Part shown: positions 53,445 through 64,000 of the stretch, piece after piece
Layout: every line of letters starts with the position of its first letter
Position numbering within the stretch: the stretch's first letter is position 1
Source: Alkalimarinus alittae
GTDB taxonomy: Bacteria > Pseudomonadota > Gammaproteobacteria > Pseudomonadales > Oleiphilaceae
Length of the DNA stretch: 64,000 nucleotides
Direction: 5' to 3'
Assembly (NCBI RefSeq): GCF_026016465.1
Contig: NZ_CP100390.1
Span: 2,022,001 to 2,086,000, forward strand
The notes under the pieces: generated by a model
Seen by the model: the letters and a program-made list of their open reading frames with translations, nothing else
Databases searched by the model: none
Told to the model about the DNA's origin: nothing
Program-made: the position numbers and the translations under genes

Positions 53445-54227
53445 CTAGTCATCATAGGTGTTTTTCTTTTGCCATGTGTCATCTTCATCAAGAAAGCTGT
53501 CCCATTCTTTATTTGCAGTGTCTTCAGTGGCTTGACCTTCTAAGGGTTTAGCTGCTTGTTTGCTGGCAAGCTCATCAAGCTCTTTGATTTTAGCTTTATA
53601 ACCGTTAATAGCTTTAACAGCGAGAGGATTATCTTTGATACGCATCATCACAGAAATTGCATTATGGTAGTTGTTGATTGCAATTCTGGGTTTACCGTTT
53701 TTGAGTTCTGCTTCTGCTTTAGTGACAACTAAGTCCGCTTTAGATTTTGATATAAGATAACTGATATAAACTAAATATTTTTTGCCGGAGGCCTGATCAA
53801 TCTTTTTCATTGCGCGCTGTCTTTCTATAAAACGATAGAGCAGTTCAAGTAGTTTGCTAATTTCTTTCGCTGTTGCTTCATCTTTTATTTGAACGGGTTG
53901 AGGGGGTTCGTTTGATGCCTGTACAACCTTAAGTGCTTCTTGGTCTTGTTGAAGTTTTGTTTTTAAGGCAGGGTCAGACTTAAACTTTGACAGCTCATTC
54001 AGTGTTTCAATGCCCCGCTGAATAATCATCGTCCGTAGCTCTTTGTTAAGGTACTGAGGAGGGATCTCACTAAGAAAGCGTTGAAGTCGGCGATACCGGT
54101 CTTGCATTGAGTTGATTTTGCGAACTTTCTCGATGCGCGCTTTTTCTTTGGCCTGACTAATCACTAGGACGGCGACAGACCCAATGATTATAAGTACGAT
54201 AATAATGGTGATGGTCGTAGCGGACAT
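53445..54227 (-). CDS. Membrane-anchored coiled-coil protein of unknown function
   Basis: 260 residues. The single N-terminal membrane helix TITIIIVLIIIGSVAVLVIS is followed by basic, helical sequence (KEKARIEKVRKINSMQDRYR) and tetratricopeptide-like helical segments such as LRTMIIQRGIETLNELSKF and KPRIAINNYHNAISVMMRI. The C-terminus is acidic (EWDSFLDEDDTW). It probably faces the cytosol. I know no named family. Monocistronic, with tRNA-Glu on the other strand upstream. Confidence 0.7.
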   Translation of the reverse strand: MSATTITIIIVLIIIGSVAVLVISQAKEKARIEKVRKINSMQDRYRRLQRFLSEIPPQYLNKELRTMIIQRGIETLNELSKFKSDPALKTKLQQDQEALKVVQASNEPPQPVQIKDEATAKEISKLLELLYRFIERQRAMKKIDQASGKKYLVYISYLISKSKADLVVTKAEAELKNGKPRIAINNYHNAISVMMRIKDNPLAVKAINGYKAKIKELDELASKQAAKPLEGQATEDTANKEWDSFLDEDDTWQKKNTYDD

Positions 54228-54344
54228 ATTTTGTATTGTTTCTCTTCAATGAAAATGTATAAAATTGAGTATAGACTAATCTATTGAAAAGACAGATGTT
54301 TACATAATAAATATGAACTAAAACATCTTAGTGTAAACATAGAC

Positions 54345-54373
54345 TTGACCTATAAAAAAACAGACTGTAGAAT
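54345..54373 (+). promoter_or_regulatory. Sigma70 promoter of tRNA-Glu
   Basis: TTGACC (54345-54350), 17-bp spacer, TAGAAT (54368-54373), then a GC-rich discriminator GCGCG. Lies about 38 bp before the tRNA. Confidence 0.75.
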
Positions 54374-54411
54374 GCGCGTCTTCCTAACTCAGCAAGACGT
54401 TTGGTTACTGC

Positions 54412-54487
54412 GTCCCCATCGTCTAGAGGCCTAGGACACCGCCCTTTCACGGCGGTAACAGGGGTTCGACTCCCCTTGGGGACGCCA
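54412..54487 (+). tRNA. tRNA-Glu(TTC)
   Basis: 76 nt with encoded CCA. Acceptor GTCCCCA/TGGGGAC, anticodon TTC in CCTTTCACG, T arm GGGGTTCGACTCCCC. Its wobble uridine is a substrate of the TusBCD-TusE-MnmA thiolation pathway also encoded in this window. Confidence 0.97.
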
Positions 54488-54495
54488 CTTATTCT

Positions 54496-54528
54496 AAAAA
54501 CCCGTACTGTTATCAGTACGGGTTTTTT
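54496..54528 (+). terminator. Intrinsic terminator of tRNA-Glu
   Basis: A tract, CCCGTACTG, loop TTAT, CAGTACGGG, then TTTTTT. Strong rho-independent terminator 9 bp after the tRNA. Confidence 0.9.
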
Positions 54529-54843
54529 CGTTTCTAGGCTTATGTAAGTCGCTTTTGCTCATTACTGCCGTCTGCATCCTACGCAGCTCCCCACCTTTAT
54601 AACCAAAGTAAACCAATGTCTGTGACTGACAAAATGTCAGACAGCCTTCTCTCTATAGGATTTATCCTTGATTTCGTGTAAAATTCTGCCCCCTAACATA
54701 TTGTATCGGTATTGAATGGCGCGAGATTTTGCTTATCCGCATAGTCTCTATACCGACGTATTAGTAGTGTTAAGTTGTTAGAATCAAAAAGTATTTAATG
54801 GTTTCAAATAAACTGCACAAGCAAATAATCGAGGCTTTGATAA
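54529..54843. other. Upstream region of glcB
   Basis: About 315 bp between the tRNA-Glu terminator and glcB. It presumably holds the glcB promoter. No clear boxes or operator seen. Confidence 0.4.
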
Positions 54844-57024
54844 ATGACAGAACGTGTTCAAGTTGGTGGCTTACAGGTCGCAAAAGTTCTTTATGACTTT
54901 GTTAATGAAAAGGCTATACCAGGAACTGGAGTTGAAGTAGATAAATTCTGGGCAGGTTTTGATGCCATCGTTAAAGATCTAGCGCCAAAAAATAAAGCAT
55001 TGTTAGCTAAGCGTGACGATATTCAAGCAAAAATCGATGCTTACCACCAAGAGCGTAAAGGGCAGGCGCATAACGCAGCTGAATATAAAGCGTTTTTGCA
55101 AGAAATTGGCTACTTATTACCTGAAGGTGAAGCATTTGAGGCGACCACGCTAAATGTAGAGCCTGAAATCGCAGAAATGGCTGGCCCTCAGCTTGTAGTA
55201 CCTGTGATGAATGCACGTTTTGCACTTAACGCTGCAAACGCTCGTTGGGGCTCTTTGTACGATGGCCTATACGGCACCAACGCTATTTCAGAAGAAGATG
55301 GCGCAGAAAAAGGTCAGGGCTATAACCCTGTTCGTGGTAACAAAGTTATCGCGTATGCGCGTGATTTCCTAGATCAAGCCGCACCGCTAGCGTCTGGTTC
55401 TCACAAAGACAGCACTAAATACGCCATCGAAGGTGGCAAATTAGTGGTTACTTTAACTGACGGTTCTACTGTTGGCTTAAAAGAAGAAGAGAAGTTACAA
55501 GGTTATACCGGTGATGCATCAGCACCTACAGGTATCTTGCTTAAGAATAACGGTTTACGATTTGAGTTACAGATAGACGCAACAAGCCCAATCGGTAAAA
55601 CAGATGCGGCTGGTGTTAAAGATGTACTTATGGAAGCTGCATTAACAACGATTATGGATTGCGAAGATTCTGTAGCAGCCGTTGATGCTGAAGATAAAGT
55701 TGTTATCTATAGCAACTGGCTTGGCTTAATGAAGGGCGATCTAGAAGAAGAAGTGTCTAAAGGTGGCAAGACCTTTACGCGTCGCATGAACCCAGACCGT
55801 GAGTACACTGGCCTAGACGGAAACACGTTTGCAGTTAAAGGACGCTCAATGTTGTTCGTTCGTAACGTGGGTCATTTGATGACTAACCCTGCAATTCTTG
55901 ATAGCGAAGGGAATGAAGTACCTGAAGGTATTATGGATGGTATGTTCACCACGTTGATCGCTATCCACGACATTAAAGGTAACTCACCTGTTAAGAACTC
56001 GACTACTGGTTCTGTAAACATCGTTAAGCCTAAGATGCACGGCCCAGAAGAAGTTGCATTTGCAAACGAGTTGTTTGGTCGCGTTGAAGACGCACTAGCA
56101 TTACCACGATTCACCATGAAAATGGGCATCATGGATGAAGAGCGTCGCACTACTGTAAACCTTAAAGAGTGTATTCGTGCCGCTAAAGACCGTGTTGTAT
56201 TCATCAACACGGGTTTCTTAGATCGTACAGGTGATGAAATACACACATCAATGGAAGCAGGCGTTATTATTCCTAAGTCAGTCATGAAGCAACAAGAGTG
56301 GATTCTTGCTTATGAAGACTGGAACGTTGACACAGGTCTAGAAACAGGTCTGCAAGGGCGTGCACAGATCGGTAAAGGTATGTGGGCAATGCCAGATGAA
56401 ATGGGCATGATGATGGAGCAAAAAATAGGGCATCCTAAAGCAGGTGCAAACACTGCATGGGTTCCTTCTCCAACTGCAGCGGCGCTTCACGCTGTTCACT
56501 ACCATCAAGTTGATGTATTTAAAACGCAGGATGAGATTAAGGCGCGTAAGCATGCATCGGTTGATGCCATCCTTAATATTCCAGTAATGGAAGATCCAAG
56601 CACATTGACCGCTGACCAGATACAAAAAGAGCTTGATAACAATGCTCAGGGTATTTTGGGTTATGTTGTTCGCTGGATTGATGCAGGCGTTGGTTGTTCT
56701 AAGGTGCCAGATATCAATGATGTGGGCTTGATGGAAGATCGTGCTACGTTGCGTATCTCATCACAGCATATGGCTAACTGGTTACGTCATGGCGTTTGTT
56801 CAGAAGAGCAAGTAATGGAAACATTAAAGCGCATGGCAAGCGTTGTTGATCGTCAAAACGCAAATGATCCAAGTTATATCAACATGGCTGGAAACTTTGA
56901 AGATAGTGTTGCGTTTCAGGCTGCCGTTGAGTTGGTTATAGAAGGGACTAAGCAACCAAATGGTTATACTGAGCCCGTTCTTCATCGTCGTCGTATTGAG
57001 CTTAAGGCTAAATTAGCAGGTTAA
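54844..57024 (+). CDS. glcB: Malate synthase G
   Basis: Glyoxylate-cycle enzyme that condenses glyoxylate with acetyl-CoA to malate. 726 residues, the long G isoform (E. coli GlcB 723). Diagnostic parts are [20 protein letters not shown], the acidic site [31 protein letters not shown] and [20 protein letters not shown]. Expected for growth on acetate, fatty acids or glycolate. Isocitrate lyase is not in the window. Monocistronic, with its own strong terminator. Confidence 0.97.
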   Translation: MTERVQVGGLQVAKVLYDFVNEKAIPGTGVEVDKFWAGFDAIVKDLAPKNKALLAKRDDIQAKIDAYHQERKGQAHNAAEYKAFLQEIGYLLPEGEAFEATTLNVEPEIAEMAGPQLVVPVMNARFALNAANARWGSLYDGLYGTNAISEEDGAEKGQGYNPVRGNKVIAYARDFLDQAAPLASGSHKDSTKYAIEGGKLVVTLTDGSTVGLKEEEKLQGYTGDASAPTGILLKNNGLRFELQIDATSPIGKTDAAGVKDVLMEAALTTIMDCEDSVAAVDAEDKVVIYSNWLGLMKGDLEEEVSKGGKTFTRRMNPDREYTGLDGNTFAVKGRSMLFVRNVGHLMTNPAILDSEGNEVPEGIMDGMFTTLIAIHDIKGNSPVKNSTTGSVNIVKPKMHGPEEVAFANELFGRVEDALALPRFTMKMGIMDEERRTTVNLKECIRAAKDRVVFINTGFLDRTGDEIHTSMEAGVIIPKSVMKQQEWILAYEDWNVDTGLETGLQGRAQIGKGMWAMPDEMGMMMEQKIGHPKAGANTAWVPSPTAAALHAVHYHQVDVFKTQDEIKARKHASVDAILNIPVMEDPSTLTADQIQKELDNNAQGILGYVVRWIDAGVGCSKVPDINDVGLMEDRATLRISSQHMANWLRHGVCSEEQVMETLKRMASVVDRQNANDPSYINMAGNFEDSVAFQAAVELVIEGTKQPNGYTEPVLHRRRIELKAKLAG

Positions 57025-57045
57025 TCGCTAATGTCTTAACCAATA

Positions 57046-57079
57046 CAAAAAAAGCCGCACCCAAGGGTGCGGCTTTTTT
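57046..57079. terminator. Terminator of glcB (bidirectional)
   Basis: A tract, AGCCGCACCC, loop AAG, GGTGCGGCT, T tract. Strong GC-rich stem between glcB and the convergent gene. Confidence 0.92.
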
Positions 57080-57128
57080 GTATACGATTTAATCGGATTG
57101 TAGTTTAATTTTCCGGCTCTGGTTCTGG

Positions 57129-57692
57129 TTAAAGCCTAAGTTGCCTTAGCTCTTGAGACTCTGAAGAGTGGCGCCACAAATGGTCAAACACTTCAGTTAG
57201 CTGTTTGTTTCTGCCTGCGCTATTAAAGTTAGCAAACCCTTCATAAATAGAATTTTCTTTTTGGAAGATTACACCACAGCGATCGACTAAGACCATTGCT
57301 GACTCATCGTAAGGGTATGATTTATTGATGACCCTTAGCTGAATACTGCTAGGAAGTCTGCGTACCAGCTCTAATAGTCTTTGTGTGCTCACGACGAGAG
57401 GGTGTTCATCTACTATCAGTAGTTCAATGGTGGATCGAGAATGCGCTCTAGCTAACTTAGAGATTGCATCTCTTATAGGTTCGTAGTCGTAGATTTCTCG
57501 GTTTAAATGATGACTTAAGATTCTAACCTTATTAGTCGCTTGGCTAATCATTGAGGTGGTTAGCGCCCTAAGTGAATCGGGGGATGAAAATAAGTGCGTG
57601 CTTTTATCTTCACCCAACGAATAAGTGTGCTGATTTTCAATTGACGACGGAATGTCTTCAGTAAATGAATTGTTTGTCGCGTTATCATTCAT
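57129..57692 (-). CDS. DUF7931-like protein, phospholipase-D-like fold possible
   Basis: 187-residue protein of unknown function. After a polar N-terminus it has ALTTSMISQATNKVRILSHH and STIELLIVDEHPLVVSTQRLL, then ESAMVLVDRCGVIFQKENS. This resembles gammaproteobacterial proteins (DUF7931, as I recall) encoded beside the uL16 hydroxylase and purB. The H/K-rich pattern lacks a clean HKD motif, so no phospholipase activity is claimed. It lies 29 bp downstream of the hydroxylase gene on the same strand, a likely operon. Confidence 0.6.
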   Translation of the reverse strand: MNDNATNNSFTEDIPSSIENQHTYSLGEDKSTHLFSSPDSLRALTTSMISQATNKVRILSHHLNREIYDYEPIRDAISKLARAHSRSTIELLIVDEHPLVVSTQRLLELVRRLPSSIQLRVINKSYPYDESAMVLVDRCGVIFQKENSIYEGFANFNSAGRNKQLTEVFDHLWRHSSESQELRQLRL

Positions 57693-57721
57693 ATCTAATA
57701 ACCCTGATAAAATAGGTTAAT

Positions 57722-58888
57722 TTATGCCTCTTCTGCGTAAAGGTGCCCACCATTTATTAAGTCTAGTAGAAGATTTGTAGTGCTTCCTGCTGATAAGAGG
57801 GCAAAAAGGGGTTTTAGTGGGATTTGATTACCGCTACAGATAAGTTTTACCAGTGGAATGCTATCTAAACCTAATAGTTGCTCAAACCCATCATAAAAAA
57901 ACTTGATTTGGTCAGGCTTGTCTTCTGCTAGATAATAGCTAAACCGAGAACCTTCGTTCCAGCGAATCGAGTTGGCATTAGCCAGATAGTTCATTAGCTC
58001 AGTTTCTTCTATTGGGTCTTCAGGCAGTTGAACGATGTGGTCTGATTTTGGTTCGGTGCTATATTGACCAAACCAGCCCGAAAGCATGTCATTAGTGAGA
58101 TAGCGCTGAACCACTTCTTTCAATTGGTCCATTACGTAGGTATTCATCTCACCTGGGTTGTCTTGTATTGTTAGGTTTGGATCATCCAGGTGCAGTTCTT
58201 TTACGGCTATATTGCAAATGTAGTCTGTGAAAGAGGTTAAAATCTGATCATGGGTAGGTGAGCGCAGGCCAATAGATAGCGTAATGCAGTCCCCCATAGA
58301 AATGCCGTGATGAGCAACTTGAGGGGGTAAGTAAAGCATGTCGCCAGGCTCGAGTACCCAGTCGTTCTCGGTTTCAAAATCTTCTAAAATTCTGAGAGGG
58401 GTGTTGTTAAGCGTTTTCGAGTGCTCGTCACAATGCTGCCCGGTGAGCCATCTTCTTTTACCCTGCGCCTGCAGTAGAAACACATCATAATAATCATAGT
58501 GAGGGCCAACACTGCCACCTTTAGGGGCATAACTGGCCATAATGTCATCAATGCGCCAGTTAGGAATAAATCTGAAATGGTTTAGTAGGTCAGATATTTC
58601 AGGAACTATAGCGTCTAACCCTTGTATTAGGAGTGACCAGTTCGTTTCAGGCAATTGGCTAAACTGTTCTTCATTAAAAGGGCCGTTCAATGGATGCCAA
58701 GGCTGACCTTCGTGATTCTCAATGATAATTCTTGATTCAACTTCAGGTTCGCAAGCTAAGCCTGCTAGTTCATCTGGCGAAATAGGACACTCAAAATTAG
58801 GAATAGCCTGGCGAATAAGAAGTGGTTTTTTCTGCCAGTACTCACTAAGAAACTGTTCAGCGGTAATAGTGCCAAGAATATTGATCAT
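57722..58888 (-). CDS. roxA: Ribosomal protein uL16 3-hydroxylase (RoxA/YcfD)
   Basis: JmjC-fold 2-oxoglutarate/Fe(II) oxygenase that hydroxylates an arginine of ribosomal protein uL16. The iron ligands are His130 and Asp132 in GGSVGPHYDYYDVFLLQ and His193 in LYLPPQVAHHGISMGD. It opens with TAEQFLSEYWQKKPLLIRQA, the family's entry motif. The 388-residue length fits (E. coli YcfD 373), including the C-terminal winged-helix part. Neighbours purB, hflD and mnmA support the call. Confidence 0.93.
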   Translation of the reverse strand: MINILGTITAEQFLSEYWQKKPLLIRQAIPNFECPISPDELAGLACEPEVESRIIIENHEGQPWHPLNGPFNEEQFSQLPETNWSLLIQGLDAIVPEISDLLNHFRFIPNWRIDDIMASYAPKGGSVGPHYDYYDVFLLQAQGKRRWLTGQHCDEHSKTLNNTPLRILEDFETENDWVLEPGDMLYLPPQVAHHGISMGDCITLSIGLRSPTHDQILTSFTDYICNIAVKELHLDDPNLTIQDNPGEMNTYVMDQLKEVVQRYLTNDMLSGWFGQYSTEPKSDHIVQLPEDPIEETELMNYLANANSIRWNEGSRFSYYLAEDKPDQIKFFYDGFEQLLGLDSIPLVKLICSGNQIPLKPLFALLSAGSTTNLLLDLINGGHLYAEEA

Positions 58889-58936
58889 GAAACGGCTCTT
58901 TAGAATGAGAAGGGTGACAAGTGATAGTTAGAACGT

Positions 58937-58991
58937 TAAGAGACAAGTACAAGACACGACATATTACGTCGTGCTCGCTACCTGTCTCTTA
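58937..58991 (-). terminator. Long hairpin downstream of purB
   Basis: TAAGAGACA...CACGAC (58937-58960) faces GTCGTG...TGTCTCTTA (58968-58991), with a few mismatches in the middle. About 24-bp interrupted stem around an A/T loop, 18 bp after the purB stop. Likely a terminator or mRNA end structure. Confidence 0.55.
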
Positions 58992-59009
58992 GGGCGTAGC
59001 GTTACAATC

Positions 59010-60401
<1,392 letters not shown>

Positions 60402-60615
60402 TTAATAAAGTGGTTATGAATTGGGGGGGTAATGATACTATAAGTAGCGTACTTAAGACCATAAATTAGCTGTTTAAGGCAACAAAATGGCCTTTAAAGC
60501 TAACAGAAAGTATTCGGCTTTGTCGGGGTGAATCTCGGTTGCGAACAAGGTATCTACCATCCTTGATTCCAGTCATGCCTCCTTTCATCACGGTTACAAA
60601 ACCGAGTTGAATCTA

Positions 60616-61248
60616 TTAATCCGTTGAGCTTTCGCTCAGCAATTGCTTGACTGAGGCTTCAATCGATTTTCTTTTAAGAAGCAAATTCCACCTCCGCCCA
60701 CCCGTTTGTCGCCATAGAATCGCTGCGCGTATCCCAGTAAGAAGGGTTGCTCTTATTAATGCGGCATTGTGGGATATTTTTAAATACTCGGGTTTGCCCG
60801 TAACTTGAACGCGAAGATTAAAGGTGCTGATGGTGTCCATGTACAAAGACGCGAGGTTGTGGATTACATTTTCATGAAGTAATGAAAAGTGATCGGCTTG
60901 GCCGCTCGCTTGATGGATTCGTGTGCTGATGATGTTGAGCATTTCTGGCTTTTTTCGAAGCTTGCTCTCTAAATGAATTAAGCTAAGCGAGTAGCGAATG
61001 ATTTCGATATTCTTTTGGCCGGGGTCTTTAAGTAAAACTTGCTGTAAGGTTTCTAGCCCCAATCGAATCCCTTCGACACCGCCATAAACAGATTCGGTTG
61101 TTTCAGGGTTGGTGACAAACAAACTGTTGATTGATGCTTCTAATATAGGCTTATCATACCGAGATGTTTGAGCTATTTGATGAACTAGCGCTGCAGCTTG
61201 AAAAACGCCGGCAAGGGCTATGGCTTGTTCGTCAATTGTATGAATCAA
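60616..61248 (-). CDS. hflD: High-frequency lysogenization protein HflD homologue
   Basis: Membrane-associated helical protein; in E. coli it binds lambda CII, and its normal cell role is unclear. 210 residues with DEQAIALAGVFQAAALVHQIAQ, LIHLESKLRKKPEMLNII and IRAAILWRQTGGRRW, the last being the family's conserved ending. The start is TTG 61248 with AGAGGT six bases upstream. It lies 49 bp after mnmA, the usual mnmA-hflD pair. Confidence 0.93.
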   Translation of the reverse strand: MIHTIDEQAIALAGVFQAAALVHQIAQTSRYDKPILEASINSLFVTNPETTESVYGGVEGIRLGLETLQQVLLKDPGQKNIEIIRYSLSLIHLESKLRKKPEMLNIISTRIHQASGQADHFSLLHENVIHNLASLYMDTISTFNLRVQVTGKPEYLKISHNAALIRATLLTGIRAAILWRQTGGRRWNLLLKRKSIEASVKQLLSESSTD

Positions 61249-61297
61249 AATAAACCTCTTAGGTATAATGCTAATAAATCAATAGGATACAAATCTT

Positions 61298-62392
61298 TTA
61301 TAAGGTGGATTCTATTATGCTTCCACCTAAACATTTATCATCAAGATAGAGTACGAGTGACTGTCCTGGGGTAATTGCGCGTTGTGGTTGCTCAAATGTA
61401 ACCGTGATCTCACCTTCGCTTGTTTGATTTACTTCGCAAGCCTGATCTGGCTGACGGTAACGGGTTTTGGCCATGCACTTTAGAGGATACTCAGGGTGAT
61501 CTTTATTTATCCATTCAATATTTTGTGCCGTTAATGCGTCAGCAAACAATAGTGGGTGGTTTTTGCCTTGCACCACTAATAATTCATTTTTATCGAGATT
61601 TTTCTGTGCGACATACCAAGGTGCTTCACCGTGTGATTGCAATCCGCCGATCCCTAAGCCTTGTCGCTGGCCAATAGTGTGGTACATAAGCCCTTGATGT
61701 TGACCTATGACTTCTCCTTGCTCAGTAACGATGTTGCCGGGCTGTGCTGGAAGGTATTGTTGAAGAAAATCTTTAAATTTACGCTCGCCAATAAAGCATA
61801 TGCCGGTGCTATCTTTTTTGTCGTGAGTGATGAGGTCATGCTCAAGAGCGAGCTTTCGCACTTCTGGCTTTTCTAACTCTCCCACAGGAAACAGTGTTTT
61901 TTCAATTTTGTCTTCAGAAACTAAGTGAAGGAAGTAACTCTGGTCTTTATTGTTATCAAGACCTTTATACAAAAATGACTGTCCATCGATTTCTTTTTTT
62001 CGCACATAGTGGCCAGTCGCAATGTAATCTGCTCCTAGTGTAACGGCGTAATCCAGAAAGGCTTTAAACTTGATTTCTTTGTTGCATAAAATGTCTGGGT
62101 TAGGGGTTCTACCGGCTTTGTATTCTGCAAGAAAGTATTCAAACACTCTGTCCCAGTATTCTGCGGCAAAACTGGCGGTATGTAATTTTATCCCCAGTTT
62201 GTCACATACGGCTTGCGCATCTTCGAGGTCTTGCATGGCTGTACAGTGATCAGTACCGTCGTCTTCATCCCAGTTCTTCATGAACAGACCTTCGACTTGA
62301 TAGCCTTGCTGAAGCAAAAGAAGGGCGGATACTGATGAATCTACACCGCCAGACATGCCAACGATAACTCGAGTGTTTTCTGGATTAGTCAT
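61298..62392 (-). CDS. mnmA: tRNA-specific 2-thiouridylase MnmA
   Basis: Cytosolic enzyme that thiolates U34 of tRNA-Glu, -Gln and -Lys, using sulfur from TusE. The PP-loop [14 protein letters not shown] activates the base with ATP. Catalytic cysteines are Cys103 in [10 protein letters not shown] and Cys199 in [13 protein letters not shown], matching E. coli Cys102 and Cys199. 364 residues. The whole relay (TusBCD, TusE, MnmA) and one substrate tRNA are in this window. Confidence 0.97.
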   Translation of the reverse strand: MTNPENTRVIVGMSGGVDSSVSALLLLQQGYQVEGLFMKNWDEDDGTDHCTAMQDLEDAQAVCDKLGIKLHTASFAAEYWDRVFEYFLAEYKAGRTPNPDILCNKEIKFKAFLDYAVTLGADYIATGHYVRKKEIDGQSFLYKGLDNNKDQSYFLHLVSEDKIEKTLFPVGELEKPEVRKLALEHDLITHDKKDSTGICFIGERKFKDFLQQYLPAQPGNIVTEQGEVIGQHQGLMYHTIGQRQGLGIGGLQSHGEAPWYVAQKNLDKNELLVVQGKNHPLLFADALTAQNIEWINKDHPEYPLKCMAKTRYRQPDQACEVNQTSEGEITVTFEQPQRAITPGQSLVLYLDDKCLGGSIIESTL

Positions 62393-62602
62393 ACCGTATA
62401 TAAATCTACTATCTAAAAGTGCGAATGAAGGTGGTTATTAAAAATGGGGTGTTAATTGGCTTTTACAAGCCTGATAGCCATTTTAACTGTTAACAACGCT
62501 TAGTGTTAGTGCTTTTATTTTTAAGCCTATCGTTTATTGGGTATTTATTAAGACCTTACAAGCGCTAAAGAGATAGGATGCGTCTAAATGCAATGGCGTG
62601 GG

Positions 62603-63055
62603 TTAAGGTTTAAATGCAGACTCATCAATAAATGAAAGAGGGTAGCGTTTATTGTTTCTAAAGTCATCGATACAGGTTTTTACTAAAGTGCTTCTTAATT
62701 GGCTGTTTAGCTGACAAATCTCGTCATAACGGTACCAGTGTTCAGAAATAATGTCGGAATCAAGCGTATCCGACACCTTCTTAATGGCGATTGCTTCAAA
62801 GCAAATACGGTAATAAGTAACGCCGTTACTGGGCGCTTTATAGGTGTAGAGCCCTATTATAGATTTGAGTTCAACTTCCCAACCGCTTTCTTCAAGCGTC
62901 TCTCTAATCGCGGCTGAAAATATCGATTCATCTTCTTCTACGTGGCCGGCAGGCTGATTATAGACAATGTCGCCATTGCTATGTTCTTTTACAAGTAGGT
63001 ACCGGCCATCCTTTTCGACGACAACGGCAACCGTGGCATGAGGTGTCCATATCAT
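62603..63055 (-). CDS. Nudix hydrolase, phosphatase NudJ-like
   Basis: 150-residue Nudix pyrophosphohydrolase. The Nudix box runs from GHVEEDESIFSAAIRE to TLEESGW and fits G-x5-E-x7-REUXEEXGU. The N-terminus TPHATVAVVVEKDGRYLLVK and YNQPAGHVE resemble NudJ, a thiamine pyrophosphate and nucleotide hydrolase encoded beside mnmA in E. coli too. GGAG lies 8 bases before the ATG. It begins five bases after rluE, so the two are an operon. Confidence 0.9.
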   Translation of the reverse strand: MIWTPHATVAVVVEKDGRYLLVKEHSNGDIVYNQPAGHVEEDESIFSAAIRETLEESGWEVELKSIIGLYTYKAPSNGVTYYRICFEAIAIKKVSDTLDSDIISEHWYRYDEICQLNSQLRSTLVKTCIDDFRNNKRYPLSFIDESAFKP

Positions 63056-63060
63056 AGCGG

Positions 63061-63690
63061 CTATCTCCGAGAGGTTGTTTTTTTACGATGTGTTTTAGAT
63101 TTATGAGGGGGCTTAGCTGACTGTTTCTTCTGGGGGGCGTTCGCGGGCATATTGATGATTGTTGTGGTGTGCTCCCCTGAATTTAAGTGGTCGATTGACC
63201 AACTGCCAATACTGTACCGTACCAGTCGAAGTGTCGGAAAACCAATGGCTGCCGTCATTCGTCTAACTTGACGGTTTCGACCTTCGGTAATCGTTAATGA
63301 TATCCAAGTGGTGATATCATTTTTACGCTCCCTGATAGGCGGTACGCGATCCCAAAGATTGGGTGCTGGGATAATCTTAGCCTTTGCGGGTGCGGTTTTG
63401 CCATCTTTGAGCAAGACGCCTGTTTTTAAGGTGCTGATATCGTCTTCGGTTGGGCGACCTTCTACCTGTACCCAATATGTTTTGGGTAGTTTGTGTTTTG
63501 GGTCAGTGATTTTATGTTGAAGTACACCATTATCGGTAAGGAGTAGCAGTCCTTCGGAGTCATAATCTAATCGACCCGCGGCATAAACACCTTTAGTATC
63601 AATATAATTAGCCAACGTGGTTCGGTTGTTGTCATCGGTGAATTGAGATAACACATTAAAGGGTTTATTTAATAAAATCAGTAAGGCCAT
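63061..63690 (-). CDS. rluE: 23S rRNA pseudouridine synthase RluE
   Basis: Isomerises a uridine of 23S rRNA (position 2457 in E. coli) to pseudouridine. The catalytic Asp42 lies in AAGRLDYDSEGLLLLT. Other family parts are LLNKPFNVLSQFTD, KTYWVQVEGRPTEDD and the binding motif TITEGRNRQVRRMTAAIGFP. No separate S4 domain, as expected for RluE (209 residues). The C-terminal tail is very basic (KKQSAKPPHKSKTHRKKTT). Order rluE-nudJ-mnmA as in E. coli. Confidence 0.93.
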   Translation of the reverse strand: MALLILLNKPFNVLSQFTDDNNRTTLANYIDTKGVYAAGRLDYDSEGLLLLTDNGVLQHKITDPKHKLPKTYWVQVEGRPTEDDISTLKTGVLLKDGKTAPAKAKIIPAPNLWDRVPPIRERKNDITTWISLTITEGRNRQVRRMTAAIGFPTLRLVRYSIGSWSIDHLNSGEHTTTIINMPANAPQKKQSAKPPHKSKTHRKKTTSRR

Positions 63691-63841
63691 AAGGAGAGAT
63701 TTATCGTTGCAGAGATATAAAGGGGTCGTGGTAAGTAGGGCTAGCCTCTAGGCTCTTTCAAGCACTCAAATACCTCCCTCTGCAAGCGGGTGAAGCGAAT
63801 CCACTAACGACTTAATAGCGGATGTCGGCTTGAAGAGGGTG

Positions 63842-64000
63842 CTATGCAGAAGCCGCGATATTGCTTGAGGGTGTCTCGCTGTTTTCTGCTTGTTCTTCGC
63901 TTGTGGTTTCAGAGGCTGTTATCTGAGTTGGCTGCTCTAGTTCTAAAGCCGAAATCCCTACTGCATGAATACCTTTACCTGCAGCTTGTTTCTCGAAAAT
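63842..64000 (-). CDS. cspD: CspD-like cold-shock protein, 3' end only
   Basis: Only the last 52 codons are in the window; the start lies beyond it. The segment FEKQAAGKGIHAVGISALEL matches the final strand region of cold-shock domains (typically ...GPKG.HA.NV). An unusual acidic, Ser/Thr/Glu-rich tail follows (TASETTSEEQAENSETPSSN). In Pseudomonas cspD lies close to this gene set, near icd and clpS, which supports the call. The ribosome-facing RNP motifs are out of view. Confidence 0.6.
   Translation of the reverse strand: MFEKQAAGKGIHAVGISALELEQPTQITASETTSEEQAENSETPSSNIAASA

Overview
The window is a stretch of gammaproteobacterial chromosome, moderately AT-rich. Gene order resembles Pseudomonas in several blocks: mltD-gloB-methyltransferase-dnaQ-fimL, cysI-metH-nfuA, tus genes-yccA-tRNA-Ser, gacA-uvrC-pgsA-tRNA-Gly-Cys-Leu, and mnmA-hflD-purB. 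Together with low G+C, FimL, GacA and a KefB-like antiporter, this suggests a marine Pseudomonas relative (Oceanospirillales/Cellvibrionales type). I cannot name the genus.

Region 1 (1-23.4 kb) is housekeeping: an HDOD/GAF signalling protein, MltD, GloB, a YafS-like methyltransferase, DnaQ (no rnhA beside it), FimL, an SCP2 protein, SohB, a cation/proton antiporter, the siroheme sulfite/nitrite reductase with its DUF934 partner, MetH, NfuA, a DUF445 membrane protein, the TrpD2-like YbiB, TusDCBE and YccA. Region 2 (23.5-28.3 kb) holds tRNA-Ser(TGA), a small STAS-like gene, gacA-uvrC-pgsA and tRNA-Gly(GCC), tRNA-Cys(GCA) and tRNA-Leu(TAA).

Region 3 (28.3 to about 44.2 kb) is an accessory island directly after tRNA-Leu. 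It carries three P4-type tyrosine integrases, one of them frameshifted. It has two intact AlpA-type regulators and a relic of a third. A gene tightly coupled to the first alpA encodes an integrase-like domain that has lost its catalytic residues. The cargo is two lipoproteins, a broken HARP/SNF2-type helicase gene and a DUF3137-LemA membrane pair. An intact IS21-family element has exact ends and a 5-bp target duplication, and a solitary IS21-like end lies near 44.2 kb. The alpA leaders share a motif that could pair with their own Shine-Dalgarno sequence. No copy of the tRNA-Leu 3' end was found that would mark the right edge.

Region 4 (44.5-64 kb) returns to chromosomal genes: a phytase-like esterase lipoprotein, a HAD phosphatase, a two-gene unit with a YgjP-like metallopeptidase, a DUF2860 outer-membrane protein, YqhD-type alcohol dehydrogenase, an orphan hybrid histidine kinase, a membrane-anchored coiled-coil protein, tRNA-Glu(TTC), glcB, a DUF7931-like gene, the uL16 hydroxylase, purB, hflD, mnmA, a Nudix hydrolase, rluE and the 3' end of cspD.

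Functional links inside the window include the 2-thiouridine tRNA pathway (TusBCD, TusE, MnmA and a substrate tRNA-Glu), sulfur and methionine metabolism (CysI/DUF934, MetH), and GacA-type and hybrid-kinase signalling. Many convergent gene pairs are separated by perfect palindromes that probably act as two-way terminators.
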